From the NCBI GenBank assembly GCA_024690425.1, contig JAILCT010000180.1, forward strand, positions 1 to 64,000: 64,000 bases of DNA. The letters are read 5' to 3'. A program made the translations under genes and the position numbers. The notes below the pieces were generated by a model, which worked only from the letters and a program-made list of their open reading frames with translations, was not told where the DNA came from and ran no database searches. Position 1 is the first letter of the stretch. Each line of letters starts with the position of its first letter. This document shows positions 26,207-36,583 of the stretch, one piece after another. This DNA is from Lachnospiraceae bacterium (GTDB lineage Bacteria > Bacillota_A > Clostridia > Lachnospirales > Lachnospiraceae).

Positions 26207-27670
26207 TCATCCTTTTTGAGCCTGTTTCTCCGATTCAGCCGCCTTAAGCATAGCGTCATACATTTCCCTGGTTATGTATGTGCCTGCTGCCGGAAACCTG
26301 GTCGGATTAATGGCACAGTCAAACTTGTCTATAAGTCCCTTCACCGAGTGGACCATTCCGTCCCACTCCTTACCGTATTCTGACCTCAGTCTTCTCCAGT
26401 CCGTATACATTATTATGGCATCCTTGTCACCCTTACCCTTCATTGTGGCTATGCCGGAGCCAAGATCATTACCCTCGTTATCATGCTTCATGGGGATTAT
26501 AAACCTGGCCTTGAGCATCTCAGCTCCCAGGAACCTGTAATACAGCCTGAAGTCAAGCGCCGCCTTATCATCATCCTTGTCCGGAGCATCCATCTGACCG
26601 ATCAGGAGCATCCATTTTACAAGATCCGGATTCGTTACCGGTATGTTCTCGACCGGGATGCCCGAATGATCCGGCGCATCGGCAAGCATTCCTGCACTGA
26701 TCGACACCTGCACGGCATTGACGGCCGCACCGCATGCACCGTTTATATAGAAATTGCCGGCAAGGAAATTGGTTATCCCCTTCCTGTCGTCACCATTCCT
26801 TACAACGGCAAGCTCAGTCATGTCATTGTTATACAGCTTTCTGTAATGCCTCCTGTATGCCTTGGAAACCAGAAGTATGCTGGGTGGTGTACATATATAA
26901 GCCCCATCGCCGGCATCCACATTCTGTGAGAACAGATGGGCTTCACCGGTCCTCTTATCATGCACGTAGTATATCTCATCAGCATTCACTATCTTGCTGC
27001 ACAGGGCCTTTATTATCTTATCGAGCCTCTTCTTCCGGTCATTGCTTACTTCTTCGTCTTCGTCCCTGCCTGCGTGATTCGTATACCAGATATTAAGCCG
27101 CCATATCTCCGAACAGTCGGTGATACTCAGCTTCTCAATCTCATCATCGGAAAGATCCAGCACCCTGTCCTTGACATAGGCATCTCCAAGTGCACTGACA
27201 TAGGCATCATGTACTGCGTTCTCACCCATGTCACGTGTATAAAGGACTGTACCTACCCTGATATTCTTAACGGCTCCATCCTCAAGTATCATTGATACCA
27301 GGCAGTCGGTGGCACTCGTCACATTCTCGCCGTCCCTGTCTATTCCCTGAATAACAGTTACATCAGCTTCTCTCTTATCATCACCGAAATTAAGAAGCGA
27401 AACAGTCATACCGGCCTCGGCATTTCCCTTGAGATTACCTGTAACAACGATATTATCGGTTCCCTGTACCGGCTTGACATCAAGGATACCCATCACAAAG
27501 GATCCCCTGATAACATCCTCCTCTTCCTCCTCGGGTTCCGAAGGTCCTCCGTGGATCACATCGCCTACGATCCCGTCGTCAAGATCATTCACAAGAGAGC
27601 TCTCAAGTGCGTCTAACTCTTCCTGCGCTGCCTCTTTCTTACCCTTCTTGAACTTATTGAATAAACCCAT
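26207..27670 (-). CDS. Beta-barrel plus SseB-like domain protein of unknown function
   Basis: A soluble 487-residue protein. A charged N-terminus (1-55, Glu-rich) is followed by a region (about 55-150) that looks like translation elongation factor domain II: RGSFVMGILDVKPVQGTDNI, VVTGNLKGNAEAGMTVSLLN and a terminal VLYTRD. A helical middle and a C-terminal region (about 335-480) resemble the SseB N-terminal domain: KARFIIPMKHDNEG, AIIMYTDWRRLRSEYG and FDCAINPTRFPA. Neither match assigns a function; SseB is only known from a serine-sensitivity phenotype in E. coli. No GTPase domain is present. It lies in an operon with paaK, an ACT protein and coaBC. Confidence 0.6.
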   Translation of the reverse strand: MGLFNKFKKGKKEAAQEELDALESSLVNDLDDGIVGDVIHGGPSEPEEEEEDVIRGSFVMGILDVKPVQGTDNIVVTGNLKGNAEAGMTVSLLNFGDDKREADVTVIQGIDRDGENVTSATDCLVSMILEDGAVKNIRVGTVLYTRDMGENAVHDAYVSALGDAYVKDRVLDLSDDEIEKLSITDCSEIWRLNIWYTNHAGRDEDEEVSNDRKKRLDKIIKALCSKIVNADEIYYVHDKRTGEAHLFSQNVDAGDGAYICTPPSILLVSKAYRRHYRKLYNNDMTELAVVRNGDDRKGITNFLAGNFYINGACGAAVNAVQVSISAGMLADAPDHSGIPVENIPVTNPDLVKWMLLIGQMDAPDKDDDKAALDFRLYYRFLGAEMLKARFIIPMKHDNEGNDLGSGIATMKGKGDKDAIIMYTDWRRLRSEYGKEWDGMVHSVKGLIDKFDCAINPTRFPAAGTYITREMYDAMLKAAESEKQAQKG

Positions 27671-27697
27671 ATTATCCCCCTTTTTTTACTCAGATGA

Positions 27698-28123
27698 TCA
27701 ACCGCTTATCTCCTCATCGGATGCAAGCTCGAATCCCTTGTCGGAAAGAAGCTTCTCTGTAGCTTCCACATCATCGACCCTCAGCACAACATATGCCCCG
27801 AACTGCTTGTTTGATGTAAACGCATAGGTATACATCAGGTTGATATTTGCCTCTTCAAGTGTCTTCAGTATTTTATAGAGGGCACCCTGCCTGTCATCCA
27901 TCTTAACGGCAACCACGCTCGTCACCTTGGACAGAATGTTCTCGGCAAGCAGCGCCCTTGCCTTCTCGAGATCCGAGACTATCATCCTTACAATACCGTA
28001 ATCTTCGGAATCCCCGATACTCAGCGCCCTTATATTAACATCTGACTCAGAAATGCCTTTAAGCACCTCCGACAGCCTTCCCTGCTTGTTCTCAATAAAC
28101 ACCGACAACTGCCTTACTGCCAT
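27698..28123 (-). CDS. Tandem ACT-domain protein
   Basis: A 141-residue protein consisting of two ACT domains: residues 3-68 (RQLSVFIENKQGRLSEVLKG) and 70-135 (VVAVKMDDRQGALYKILKTL). ACT domains bind amino acids and regulate enzymes. This stand-alone type is very often encoded beside phenylacetate-CoA ligase in anaerobes, as here (39 bases downstream of it). It may sense aromatic or branched amino acids, which is inference from family context. Confidence 0.9.
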   Translation of the reverse strand: MAVRQLSVFIENKQGRLSEVLKGISESDVNIRALSIGDSEDYGIVRMIVSDLEKARALLAENILSKVTSVVAVKMDDRQGALYKILKTLEEANINLMYTYAFTSNKQFGAYVVLRVDDVEATEKLLSDKGFELASDEEISG

Positions 28124-28162
28124 ACATCCACCTCCTGTTATTACAGCATCATATGTTTCTTC

Positions 28163-29467
28163 CTAATGCAGCTTCCTGTTATCAATAACCCTGACAGCCT
28201 TACCTTCACTTCTCTGTATTGTCTTAGGCGGGACAAGATGGATCTTGGGTCCTATGCCTAACATCGTACGCATTGCCGCTGCCAGTTCCTTCTCCCTGGC
28301 CTGCATATCGGCAATGTTATCCGAGAACTGATCCGGTGTGAGCTCAACATCTATATCAAGAGTATCAGTATTGTTCTTACGGTCAACATAGATCATATAG
28401 TTGGGCGTATAACCCTCATTGAGCAGAACTGTCTCTATCTGGCTCGGGAATACATTGACACCCCTTATGATCATCATATCATCGCTTCTTCCCATGGGCT
28501 TGCACATCTTGACATGAGTACGTCCGCAGGAACACTTGCCTCTCGTCAGAACACATATGTCTCTTGTCCTGTAACGAAGAAGCGGAAATGCCTCCTTGTC
28601 AAGTGCCGTAAATACGAGCTCTCCCTTTTCTCCTTCCGGGAGTACTTCTCCTGTATCAGGATCGATTATCTCAGCGTAAAAATGATCCTCGTTTATATGC
28701 ATTCCGGTCTGCTCACTGCACTCAAATGCAACTCCCGGTCCGCTTGTCTCGGTAAGACCGTAAATATCATATGCCTTGATGCCCAGGCCTTCTTCTATCG
28801 CATGCCGCATCTCCTCTGTCCAGGGTTCTGCTCCGAAAATACCGGCCTTAAGCTTATTATCCTCAGGCTTATATCCCCTGTCCCTTAATGACTCTGCAAC
28901 AAAAGCCGCATAGCTTGGTGTACAGCAGAGGATCGTTGCATCCAGGTCCATCATGAACTGGATCTGGCGCTCGGTATTGCCCGAAGACATGGGCAGAGTC
29001 ATAGCTCCCAGTTTATGGGCCCCTCCGTGAAGACCCGCACCTCCGGTAAAGAGGCCGTACCCGTATGCCACCTGAACAACATCCTCATCGGTACCTCCGG
29101 CTGCAACTATAGCTCTTGCGCAGCACTCCTCCCACAGATCGATATCATGCTGTGTATAGAAGGCGACCACCCTTTTACCTGTGGTTCCCGAAGTCGAATG
29201 TATCCTTACACAATTCTTAAGGGGTGTTGCAAGCAACCCGTACGGATAGCACTCCCTAAGATCATCCTTCTTAAGGAAAGGAAGCTTCTTTATATCATCC
29301 ACTCCCTTTATGTCTTCCGGCTTAACCCCTTTTTTATCCATCAGGTCCCTGTAATACTTAACGTTGTCATAAACATGCCTGACCTGCTTAACTATCTTCT
29401 CATTTTGTATCCTGCGAATCTCTTCATATGGAGCAGTCTCTATCTCCGGTTGAAAATATTGTCCCAT
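28163..29467 (-). CDS. paaK: Phenylacetate-CoA ligase family AMP-forming enzyme
   Basis: A 434-residue adenylate-forming ligase that activates aryl acids such as phenylacetate to CoA thioesters. Motifs: HSTSGTTGKRVVAFYT (about residues 85-100, phosphate loop), YDIYGLTETSGPG, RTRDICVL and MIIRGVNVFPSQIE. Length is typical for PaaK of anaerobes. I chose ATG 29467 because of the GAGGAGGAAAGCCCG ribosome binding site; a longer frame to 29494 has none. In anaerobes these enzymes often scavenge aryl acids for aromatic amino acid synthesis; no ior genes are seen here. Confidence 0.9.
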   Translation of the reverse strand: MGQYFQPEIETAPYEEIRRIQNEKIVKQVRHVYDNVKYYRDLMDKKGVKPEDIKGVDDIKKLPFLKKDDLRECYPYGLLATPLKNCVRIHSTSGTTGKRVVAFYTQHDIDLWEECCARAIVAAGGTDEDVVQVAYGYGLFTGGAGLHGGAHKLGAMTLPMSSGNTERQIQFMMDLDATILCCTPSYAAFVAESLRDRGYKPEDNKLKAGIFGAEPWTEEMRHAIEEGLGIKAYDIYGLTETSGPGVAFECSEQTGMHINEDHFYAEIIDPDTGEVLPEGEKGELVFTALDKEAFPLLRYRTRDICVLTRGKCSCGRTHVKMCKPMGRSDDMMIIRGVNVFPSQIETVLLNEGYTPNYMIYVDRKNNTDTLDIDVELTPDQFSDNIADMQAREKELAAAMRTMLGIGPKIHLVPPKTIQRSEGKAVRVIDNRKLH

Positions 29468-29556
29468 CGGGCTTTCCTCCTCGTAATTCTTCAAAACAAT
29501 TCTAATATTTCAAAGCATTATTCGTCAATGCTTTTAGCGTGTGTATTTTAACAAAA

Positions 29557-30447
29557 TTATACCTGTCCCGACCTTTTTAACCCCTCGGCAAGCGGAGTGG
29601 TCTCAGGCAGGAGTTCCATAAACCTCTCTGATGAATAATATGCGGACTCTTCCGCCCTTAAAGGAAAGGGAAGAGGGATATTCTTCTCATACACATCCCT
29701 GACAGATACATCAACCTTCTCAAACGGCGTGCCAAGAGAACTCAGAGCCTCCTCAAATATGTCATAGGTTATACGTTCCCCGCTGCAGAAATTATATGCT
29801 TCCTCCGTCTCATCCGGAGTAAGCTCGCACAGGTTCTTAAGAGCCATTGCCGCATCCCTTACATATATCATCTGCCAGTATCCGTCGGCCCCTTCCGGAT
29901 GCAATATCTGCCCCGCCCTGTTGATCCATTCAAAATAAAGGCTCTCTCTTGGCGCATAATTAAGAGGCCCGTAAAGAACTGCCGGCCTTACGGAGATGCC
30001 CTTTATCATATAGCGTTTCGCCGCTTCATGAAGCTCATGTTCGAGCGAAACCTTGCCGGCTATATATTCCCCTTCGGGTCCTTCCTTAAAAGCATCCGCA
30101 AGAGGCGACTCTTCATCTATTACACCATCTCCCGGATTTCTGTATACATCAACCGTGCTTATAAAGATGTATTCTGAGAGCCTGCCCGTGTCAAGGAATC
30201 TCAGTATCCCCTCAATGTCGCCTTTCTCATAAGCGCAAAAATCAACCACGGTATCATATCCTTCACCGGAAAGGCCAAGTGCCTTCAGGCCATCCTCATC
30301 ATGCCTGTCGCCCGTCAGTTCCCTGACGCCTTCAAGGCCGATCTTAATGCTGCCCCTGTTCAGTACCGTGATCTCATGATCCTTATGCGCAAGCTGCACG
30401 AACCATCTTCCGAAGAAATAGCTCCCGCCTATCACAAGTATTTTCAT
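29557..30447 (-). CDS. NAD(P)-dependent epimerase/dehydratase family protein
   Basis: A 296-residue short-chain dehydrogenase of the extended type. The nucleotide-binding Gly motif [14 protein letters not shown] is at residues 6-19, the catalytic YIAGK (Tyr-x3-Lys) is near 128, and [14 protein letters not shown] is near 155. The substrate cannot be told from sequence. The ATG overlaps the copA stop as ATGA, so the two genes are translationally coupled, although no functional link is known. Confidence 0.85.
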   Translation of the reverse strand: MKILVIGGSYFFGRWFVQLAHKDHEITVLNRGSIKIGLEGVRELTGDRHDEDGLKALGLSGEGYDTVVDFCAYEKGDIEGILRFLDTGRLSEYIFISTVDVYRNPGDGVIDEESPLADAFKEGPEGEYIAGKVSLEHELHEAAKRYMIKGISVRPAVLYGPLNYAPRESLYFEWINRAGQILHPEGADGYWQMIYVRDAAMALKNLCELTPDETEEAYNFCSGERITYDIFEEALSSLGTPFEKVDVSVRDVYEKNIPLPFPLRAEESAYYSSERFMELLPETTPLAEGLKRSGQV

Positions 30448-33026
30448 ACTATACCCGTAACCGTATAATCCTTATCTTCCACTGCCTTCTTAAGCACTTC
30501 ATCAGACACATCCTCAGACAGCCTGACCACAGCGTTATTCTTCTCATGGCTTACCAGGGCTTCGGTCACACCCTCTACTGCTTCCAAGGCCTTCCTGACT
30601 GTTGCTTCACAGTGGGCGCACATCATTCCTTCTATACTTATCGTCTTCTCCATTACATTATCCTCCGCTTTATTTTTAATATTTTTATCCTCTTTATTCC
30701 CTGTATTTCCTTTTATCTCCGTGCCGGTTTCCCCTGTCTTTATATCATCCGGCAGGCTGACCCCCGCACGCGGACGGTCCTTTGTTTTATCATAGATCCT
30801 TACAAGATTAAGCCTCAGGGCATTGCTTACGACACAGAAGCTTGAAAGGCTCATGGCCGCTGCGCCGAACATAGGACTCAATTTAAGACCCAGCTTATAG
30901 TATGCTCCCGCAGCGAGCGGGATTCCTATTATATTGTATATGAATGCCCAGAAGAGATTCTCATGTATGTTCCTGAGTGTCGCCCTTGACAATGCTATTG
31001 CTGCAGGTACATCAGAAATATCGCTCTTCATAAGGACCACATCAGCCGCGTCTATTGCAATATCCGTACCGGCTCCTATTGCAATGCCGGTATCTGCGCA
31101 CGTAAGCGCCGGGGCATCATTTATCCCGTCCCCTACCATTATAACCTTGCCGTATTTCTTAAGGTTCTCAATCGTCATTGCCTTGCCTTCGGGGTAAAGA
31201 CCGGCAACTATCCTGTCAACCCCTGCCTTACCTCCTATGGCTGCCGCCGTGCGTTCATTATCTCCGGTTAACATAACTGTCGAGATACCCATACCCTTCA
31301 GTCTCTTTATCGCTTCGGCCGCTTCATCTCTTATGGTATCCGCAACAGCTATTATACCCAGTACCTTTGCATCGTCCGCAAAGAAAAGCGGGGTCTTGCC
31401 GTCTGCGGCGAGCTTATCTGCAAGGGAAGATAGCTCATCGATACCTTCCCTGTCGGAGCATTCGGATGTTATGTAAATCAAATTGCCCCCGTACAGTGTC
31501 CTGCCCGCATACATACCCTTAAGTCCCCTGCCGGGTATTGCCGCAAAGTCATCCAAAGTCCCCGATGTATCTATCTTCCTCTTATCGCACTCATCCCTTA
31601 CAGCCCTGCTCAAGGGGTGTTCACTCCTCCCTTCAAGGGTTCCTGCAAGCTTTAAGAATTCTACCTCATCGATCCTAAGAGGAATGATATCGGTCACAAC
31701 AGGCTGCCCCTTGGTCACTGTTCCCGTCTTATCAAGAACCACTATCTCAGCCCTTCCGGCCGATTCAAGAGAAGCCGCAGTCTTAAACAGTATTCCCTTC
31801 CTTGCACCCACTCCGTTACCTACCATGATCGCAACCGGTGTTGCAAGTCCCAGGGCACACGGGCAGCTTATGACAAGGACCGAGATCGCCCTTGTTACCG
31901 AAAATCCGGGATCCATGCCCAAAAGCATCCATACGATAAAAGTCACAAGCGAGATTCCTATCACAACAGGTACAAAAACTCCCGATACCCTGTCTGCTGT
32001 CTTGGCTATCGGAGCCTTGGTGGCAGCAGCATCCGAGACCATGCGGATTATCCTTGAAAGTGTTGTGTCCTCCGCAACCCTTACGGCCCTGCATTCAAGA
32101 TATCCCGATGTATTGATGGTGGCAGCTGATACAATGTCTCCTTCTGCCTTATCAACAGGGATGCTCTCTCCCGTAAGTGCCGATTCATCAACTGCCGATA
32201 CTCCGGATATCACAACACCGTCAACAGGTATGGAATCACCGGGCCTTACGGCAAAGATATCGCCTTTTTCCACAACATCGATGGGAACCTCCTCCTCATG
32301 TCCGTCCCGTATGAGCCTTGCAGTCTGCGGAGACAGGCTCATAAGTCCCTTAAGGGCATCTGTTGTTTTGCCCTTGCTCCTTGCTTCAAGCATCTTACCG
32401 ACAGTAATGAGAGTTAAGATCATCGCCGCAGATTCAAAATAGAGCTCATGATAATATCCCCTCACGGCATCCATATCCCCGTTTCCGGATGCATTGCACA
32501 TCAATATGAAGGTAAATACGCTGTAAAGAAATGAAATACCGCTCCCAAGGGCCACAAGCGTATCCATGTTGGGCGCCCTGTGAAGCAGGCTCGTAAACCC
32601 GCTGACAAAAAACCTGCTGTTTATGGCCATAATGATCAGGCATAAGATCATCTGGGCAATGGTTAACATAACGTGATCATCCCGAAAGAAGCCGGGAACA
32701 GGAAGAGACAACATGGTATGTCCCATCGACAGATACATAAGGAGTATCAGAAATATGAGGGATGCTGCGAGTCTCCTGATGAGAACAGGCGTCTCAAGAT
32801 CCTTAAGGTCTTCAAGTCCGGTGCTGCCCTCCTTGACTCCCGCGCCATATCCGGCAGCCTTGACAGCTTCGATTATATCAGAATCCGAGGCATTGCCCTC
32901 CACGCCCATAAGGCCTGTAAGCAGGCTGACTGAGCAGGAGGTAACACCTTCAACGGAAGAAACTGCCTTCTCTACCCGCGCCTGGCAGGCTGCGCAGCTC
33001 ATTCCTGTAACTTCATACTGTTTCAT
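30444..33026 (-). CDS. copA: Copper-translocating P1B-type ATPase with N- and C-terminal metal-binding domains
   Basis: An 860-residue copper exporter. The N-terminal heavy-metal domain has GMSCAACQ (residues 9-16). Eight membrane segments contain the CPC motif ([12 protein letters not shown]), with the phosphorylation motif DKTGTVTKG, the TGES loop, HP ([11 protein letters not shown]) and [11 protein letters not shown] second heavy-metal domain at the extreme C-terminus ([11 protein letters not shown], about 800-860) follows a Lys/Asp/Asn-rich linker, like a CopZ chaperone fused on. The start is the ATG at 33026, 5 bases after the upp stop; a frame extending to 33134 would run back into upp. 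Confidence 0.95.
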   Translation of the reverse strand: MKQYEVTGMSCAACQARVEKAVSSVEGVTSCSVSLLTGLMGVEGNASDSDIIEAVKAAGYGAGVKEGSTGLEDLKDLETPVLIRRLAASLIFLILLMYLSMGHTMLSLPVPGFFRDDHVMLTIAQMILCLIIMAINSRFFVSGFTSLLHRAPNMDTLVALGSGISFLYSVFTFILMCNASGNGDMDAVRGYYHELYFESAAMILTLITVGKMLEARSKGKTTDALKGLMSLSPQTARLIRDGHEEEVPIDVVEKGDIFAVRPGDSIPVDGVVISGVSAVDESALTGESIPVDKAEGDIVSAATINTSGYLECRAVRVAEDTTLSRIIRMVSDAAATKAPIAKTADRVSGVFVPVVIGISLVTFIVWMLLGMDPGFSVTRAISVLVISCPCALGLATPVAIMVGNGVGARKGILFKTAASLESAGRAEIVVLDKTGTVTKGQPVVTDIIPLRIDEVEFLKLAGTLEGRSEHPLSRAVRDECDKRKIDTSGTLDDFAAIPGRGLKGMYAGRTLYGGNLIYITSECSDREGIDELSSLADKLAADGKTPLFFADDAKVLGIIAVADTIRDEAAEAIKRLKGMGISTVMLTGDNERTAAAIGGKAGVDRIVAGLYPEGKAMTIENLKKYGKVIMVGDGINDAPALTCADTGIAIGAGTDIAIDAADVVLMKSDISDVPAAIALSRATLRNIHENLFWAFIYNIIGIPLAAGAYYKLGLKLSPMFGAAAMSLSSFCVVSNALRLNLVRIYDKTKDRPRAGVSLPDDIKTGETGTEIKGNTGNKEDKNIKNKAEDNVMEKTISIEGMMCAHCEATVRKALEAVEGVTEALVSHEKNNAVVRLSEDVSDEVLKKAVEDKDYTVTGIV

Positions 33027-33030
33027 ATCA

Positions 33031-33675
33031 TCACTTCGTTCCGAATATCCTGTCTCCCGCGTCTCCGAGTCCGGGGCAGATATAGGCATCTGCATTAAGC
33101 TCCCTGTCAAGATGTCCCACATAGATCTGAACATCCGGATGAGCCTTGTTCAGTCTCTCAAGTCCCTCGGGTGCGGCTATTATACACATAAACTTAATAT
33201 TCACTCCGCCATGCATCTTGATCTGGTTTATCGCATCAACAGCCGAACCTCCGGTTGCAAGCATAGGATCCATAACCACAATGGTCCTCTGCTCTATCGG
33301 GCTTGGAAGCTTGCAGTAGTATTCCTGAGGTTCATGAGTCTCCTCATCACGGTACATTCCTATATGTCCCACCTTGGCTGTCGGAACAAGCGCCAGAACT
33401 CCGCTGACCATACCCAGGCCTGCTCGGAGGATCGGTACAAGGGCCAGCTTACGGCCGGCGATCATAGGTGTCCTGCACTTCTCGATCGGGGTCTCGACCT
33501 CCACCTCCTCCATCGGGAGATCGCTCAATGCCTCAAATCCCTCAAGCATTGCTATCTCCTCAACAAGCTTGCGGAACTCATTGGTCCCTGTATTCTTATC
33601 CCTTAGCATGGATATCTTATGCTGTATAAGCGGATGCTTTGATATTGTGATATTCTCAATATTTCCGTAACTCAT
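33031..33675 (-). CDS. upp: Uracil phosphoribosyltransferase
   Basis: Converts uracil and PRPP to UMP for pyrimidine salvage. The 214 residues include the PRPP-binding motif [17 protein letters not shown] (about 125-141), [10 protein letters not shown] and the C-terminal [16 protein letters not shown] uracil-binding loop. It lies 17 bases after the uracil permease gene, forming a salvage pair. Confidence 0.98.
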   Translation of the reverse strand: MSYGNIENITISKHPLIQHKISMLRDKNTGTNEFRKLVEEIAMLEGFEALSDLPMEEVEVETPIEKCRTPMIAGRKLALVPILRAGLGMVSGVLALVPTAKVGHIGMYRDEETHEPQEYYCKLPSPIEQRTIVVMDPMLATGGSAVDAINQIKMHGGVNIKFMCIIAAPEGLERLNKAHPDVQIYVGHLDRELNADAYICPGLGDAGDRIFGTK

Positions 33676-33692
33676 ATCTTCCTCCTGATGGT

Positions 33693-35120
33693 TTATTTAT
33701 CCTCTTCCTTTGCTTCTTCCTTACCGTCCGAACTTGTGATGTACACTCCCCTGCTCATGTCTCCCTTGGGATTTGAACCGAAGTTGTAATCATTGCCCGG
33801 AAGGATCGCATTTAAGATTATTCCGGCGATCGCAGCGATCGCAAGAGCCGTCAGTGTGATGGATGTTGATCCGATATTAAATGTAAGACCGTCCGAAAAG
33901 CCCAGGCCGCATACAAATATGACACCGGCAATGATCAGGTTCCTTGATTTTGTAAGGTCAACCCTGTTCTCTACAATATTCCTTACACCTATTGCCGAGA
34001 TCATTCCGTACAGCATAAATGATATTCCGCCGATTATAGCTGTGGGCATGGTGGATATTATGGCCGAGAACTTGGGAACGAATGAAAGGATTATGGCCAT
34101 GACTGCGGCGATCCTTATTACAAGAGGATCATATACCTTGGACAGTTCGAGCACACCCGTATTCTCACCATATGTGGTGTTGGCCGGACCGCCTATAAGA
34201 CCTGCAAACGCGGTAGCAAGTCCGTCACCTGTAAGCGTTCTGTGAAGACCAGGCTTCTCAATAAAGTTCTCCCCCACCGTAGCCGATATCGCAGACATAT
34301 CCCCTATGTGTTCCATCATAGAGGCGATCGCGATCGGAGCCATGACTAAAATGGCTGTAATATCAAACTTGCAGATCTGGAAATGCGGGAGTCCCAAAAA
34401 CGCCGATGATGCCACCGAAGAATAATCGATCAGTGCACTTCCGTCGGGGTTGGTAAAACCCAGAGCATTGAATATGACTGCTACAACATATGAGATGACA
34501 ACACCCATAAGGATAGGGATGATCTTGAACATTCCCTTCCCCCAGATATTGAAAATGATGACCACTGCAAGCGCTATGAAGGCAAGCAGCCAGTCGGTGG
34601 ATGCATTGGAAATTGCCGATCCGGCAAGGGACAGACCTATGCATATGATGATAGGACCGGTCACTATCGGAGGCAGGAACCTCATAACCTTATGTATGCC
34701 TACAAGCTTGATCACACCTGCAAGCACAAAATACAGGCATCCCGCAACAACAATACCTCCGCAGGCATATGCAGCCTTTTCATCGGCACCCATCGATGCG
34801 AACTTGCCCATGTTAAGATTGGCAACCGTATAAAAGCCCCCGAGGAAAGCAAACGACGAACCAAGGAAAGCAGGAACCTTAAACTTGGAACATACGTGAA
34901 AAATAAGTGTTCCCACTCCGGCGCAGAAAAGCGTTACGGCGACCGTAAGTCCCCTTGTGACCGGCTGACCCGTTGCCTCCTTGAAATATCCTCCCACAAG
35001 GATGGGCACAAGGACCGTCGCACCAAACATCGCAAACATATGCTGCAGGCCCAGGATAAAGAGCTTGCCCTTACCCAGTTTCTTCGCATCCCTGATGGGT
35101 TCAATACCTTTTTGTTCCAT
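33693..35120 (-). CDS. uraA: Uracil/xanthine permease family transporter (UraA-type)
   Basis: A membrane protein of 475 residues with about 14 hydrophobic segments of the NCS2 family. Motifs: [17 protein letters not shown] (residues 29-45), the substrate motif region [18 protein letters not shown], and [16 protein letters not shown]. Together with upp it imports and traps uracil. The start is ATG 35120, with AGGGAGG six bases upstream; the in-frame ATG at 35126 touches the ribosome binding site. Confidence 0.95.
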   Translation of the reverse strand: MEQKGIEPIRDAKKLGKGKLFILGLQHMFAMFGATVLVPILVGGYFKEATGQPVTRGLTVAVTLFCAGVGTLIFHVCSKFKVPAFLGSSFAFLGGFYTVANLNMGKFASMGADEKAAYACGGIVVAGCLYFVLAGVIKLVGIHKVMRFLPPIVTGPIIICIGLSLAGSAISNASTDWLLAFIALAVVIIFNIWGKGMFKIIPILMGVVISYVVAVIFNALGFTNPDGSALIDYSSVASSAFLGLPHFQICKFDITAILVMAPIAIASMMEHIGDMSAISATVGENFIEKPGLHRTLTGDGLATAFAGLIGGPANTTYGENTGVLELSKVYDPLVIRIAAVMAIILSFVPKFSAIISTMPTAIIGGISFMLYGMISAIGVRNIVENRVDLTKSRNLIIAGVIFVCGLGFSDGLTFNIGSTSITLTALAIAAIAGIILNAILPGNDYNFGSNPKGDMSRGVYITSSDGKEEAKEEDK

Positions 35121-35126
35121 AATCAT

Positions 35127-35190
35127 CCTCCCTAATACATTCAGAATACCTATGATTCCATCTTCTCCATTCTAATACCTGGGGAGCGGT
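35127..35190 (-). promoter_or_regulatory. uraA leader with possible ribosome-binding-site sequestration
   Basis: On the minus strand CTCCC (35186-35182 region) can pair with GGGAG of the uraA ribosome binding site (35132-35128 region). An internal 7-bp stem (TTAGAAT/ATTCTGA) would bring them together. No PyrR-type conserved loop was recognised. Confidence 0.3.
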
Positions 35191-35206
35191 TTATCAATAC
35201 AAAATA

Positions 35207-35233
35207 TTGTGGCTTCGAAATATTTTGCCACAA
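35207..35233. promoter_or_regulatory. Operator-like inverted repeat between divergent uraA and acyltransferase genes
   Basis: TTGTGGC-N13-GCCACAA forms a perfect 7-bp inverted repeat in an AT-rich divergent promoter region, with a second small palindrome (AAATATTT) in the centre. It could be a dimeric repressor site or cruciform. Confidence 0.35.
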
Positions 35234-35317
35234 AATATATATATTTTTTGTCTATTCTGTTTGAAAAATCAAAAATGTATGATAAGCTTAAAAAGATGAA
35301 ATTTCAGAGGGAAGCCA

Positions 35318-36580
35318 ATGAACGATAACTGGTATAAGCTTGATAACGTGGCCAAGGTATTTCTTGCCGCATATAACAAACGTAATCCCCGGTCAATACG
35401 GGTAAGCTGTGTATTAAATGAAGAGGTGGATCCCAAGATCCTTCAGGATGCCCTTGATCTTACCGTAAGGCTGCGCCCTCAGTTTCAGGTCAGGATAAGA
35501 AGAGGGATCTTCTGGAACTATCTTGAGCAGACCGATGAACATGCATTGGTAACAAAGGAAACGCTCGGACCGTGTCCCGCATTATACGGGGATAAGTACA
35601 AAGGTGTCCTGCATTATATGGTCACTTATTACGGGAACAGGATCAACATCGATATGTCCCATGCCATAAGCGACGGAACGGGTGCCTTTATTCTCCTTAA
35701 GCTTCTTGTTCTCAACTATCTGAAGTTAAGGCATCCCGGCAGGCTGGATGAAGTGTCCATTGACGATTCCGCATCTTCGGATGACCGTTTCAGGAACAGT
35801 TACGATCATTTCTACGATGATTCGGCAGGTTCCATTCCCAAGACCATCCTCAACAAGAAGAAGCTGGCCTTCCAGATATCAAGCCGTAAGCTTCCCTATA
35901 ACCAGCTCCAGTATATGGAAGTCCACATGGAATCGAATAAGGTCCTTGCCGCAGCCAAGGCAATGAAGGTCAGCCTGACAAGCTACCTCGGTGCCCATCT
36001 GATGCTTGCCATCCTTGAGGATATGCCATTCCGGCAGCGCAAGCGGCCGGTAAATATCTCTATACCGGTCAACCTTCGGAATTATTATCCGTCGAGCACG
36101 CTGCGGAACTTCTTTAACAATATAGATGTTTCCCATGTATACAGCGGTGACGAGACACTTGAGACACTGGCTCTTGAATTCGATGAGAAGTTAAAGCAGG
36201 CTCTCGATCCTGATCTTATCAGGAAACAGATGAACCGGTATCAGAGTATAGAACAGTTCTTTCTGACAAGAATGGTGCCCCTCTTTATCAAGCAGCCTGT
36301 CGTACGAATGTTTTCGGCAAGGGAGACCAAGACAGTGACAGCAGTCCTGTCGAATTTAGGCCCAATAAAAATGCCTGAAGAAACCCTTCCCTATATAAAG
36401 GGATTTACGGATTTCTGTTCTACGGATAACTTGTTCATAACCATAACCAGCTATGGAAACGACCTGGTCCTCGGAATAGCCAGCTCGTACAACGGTACCG
36501 GCGTGATCAGAAGGCTTCTGCATGCCCTGAAGTCCTTGGATATCGATATTTATCTTCATGCAACGGAGGTTATTCGTTAA
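35318..36580 (+). CDS. Condensation-domain/alcohol acetyltransferase-like acyltransferase
   Basis: A soluble 420-residue protein of the chloramphenicol-acetyltransferase-like fold. The signature HAISDGTG (about residues 109-116) matches the HxxxDG active site of CoA-dependent acyltransferases and peptide-synthetase condensation domains. The VNISIPVNLRNYYPSSTLRNFFNN segment lies near residue 245. It is the type found as alcohol acetyltransferase in Lachnospiraceae. The acceptor is unknown. It is directly followed (3 bases) by a DUF6320-type membrane protein. The ATG follows GAGGGAAGCCA. Confidence 0.7.
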   Translation: MNDNWYKLDNVAKVFLAAYNKRNPRSIRVSCVLNEEVDPKILQDALDLTVRLRPQFQVRIRRGIFWNYLEQTDEHALVTKETLGPCPALYGDKYKGVLHYMVTYYGNRINIDMSHAISDGTGAFILLKLLVLNYLKLRHPGRLDEVSIDDSASSDDRFRNSYDHFYDDSAGSIPKTILNKKKLAFQISSRKLPYNQLQYMEVHMESNKVLAAAKAMKVSLTSYLGAHLMLAILEDMPFRQRKRPVNISIPVNLRNYYPSSTLRNFFNNIDVSHVYSGDETLETLALEFDEKLKQALDPDLIRKQMNRYQSIEQFFLTRMVPLFIKQPVVRMFSARETKTVTAVLSNLGPIKMPEETLPYIKGFTDFCSTDNLFITITSYGNDLVLGIASSYNGTGVIRRLLHALKSLDIDIYLHATEVIR

Positions 36581-36583
36581 GAT

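Noticed and set aside
31483..32442. 319-codon plus-strand open frame
   Set aside because: Antisense to copA, whose motifs are complete; no ribosome binding site or recognisable protein.
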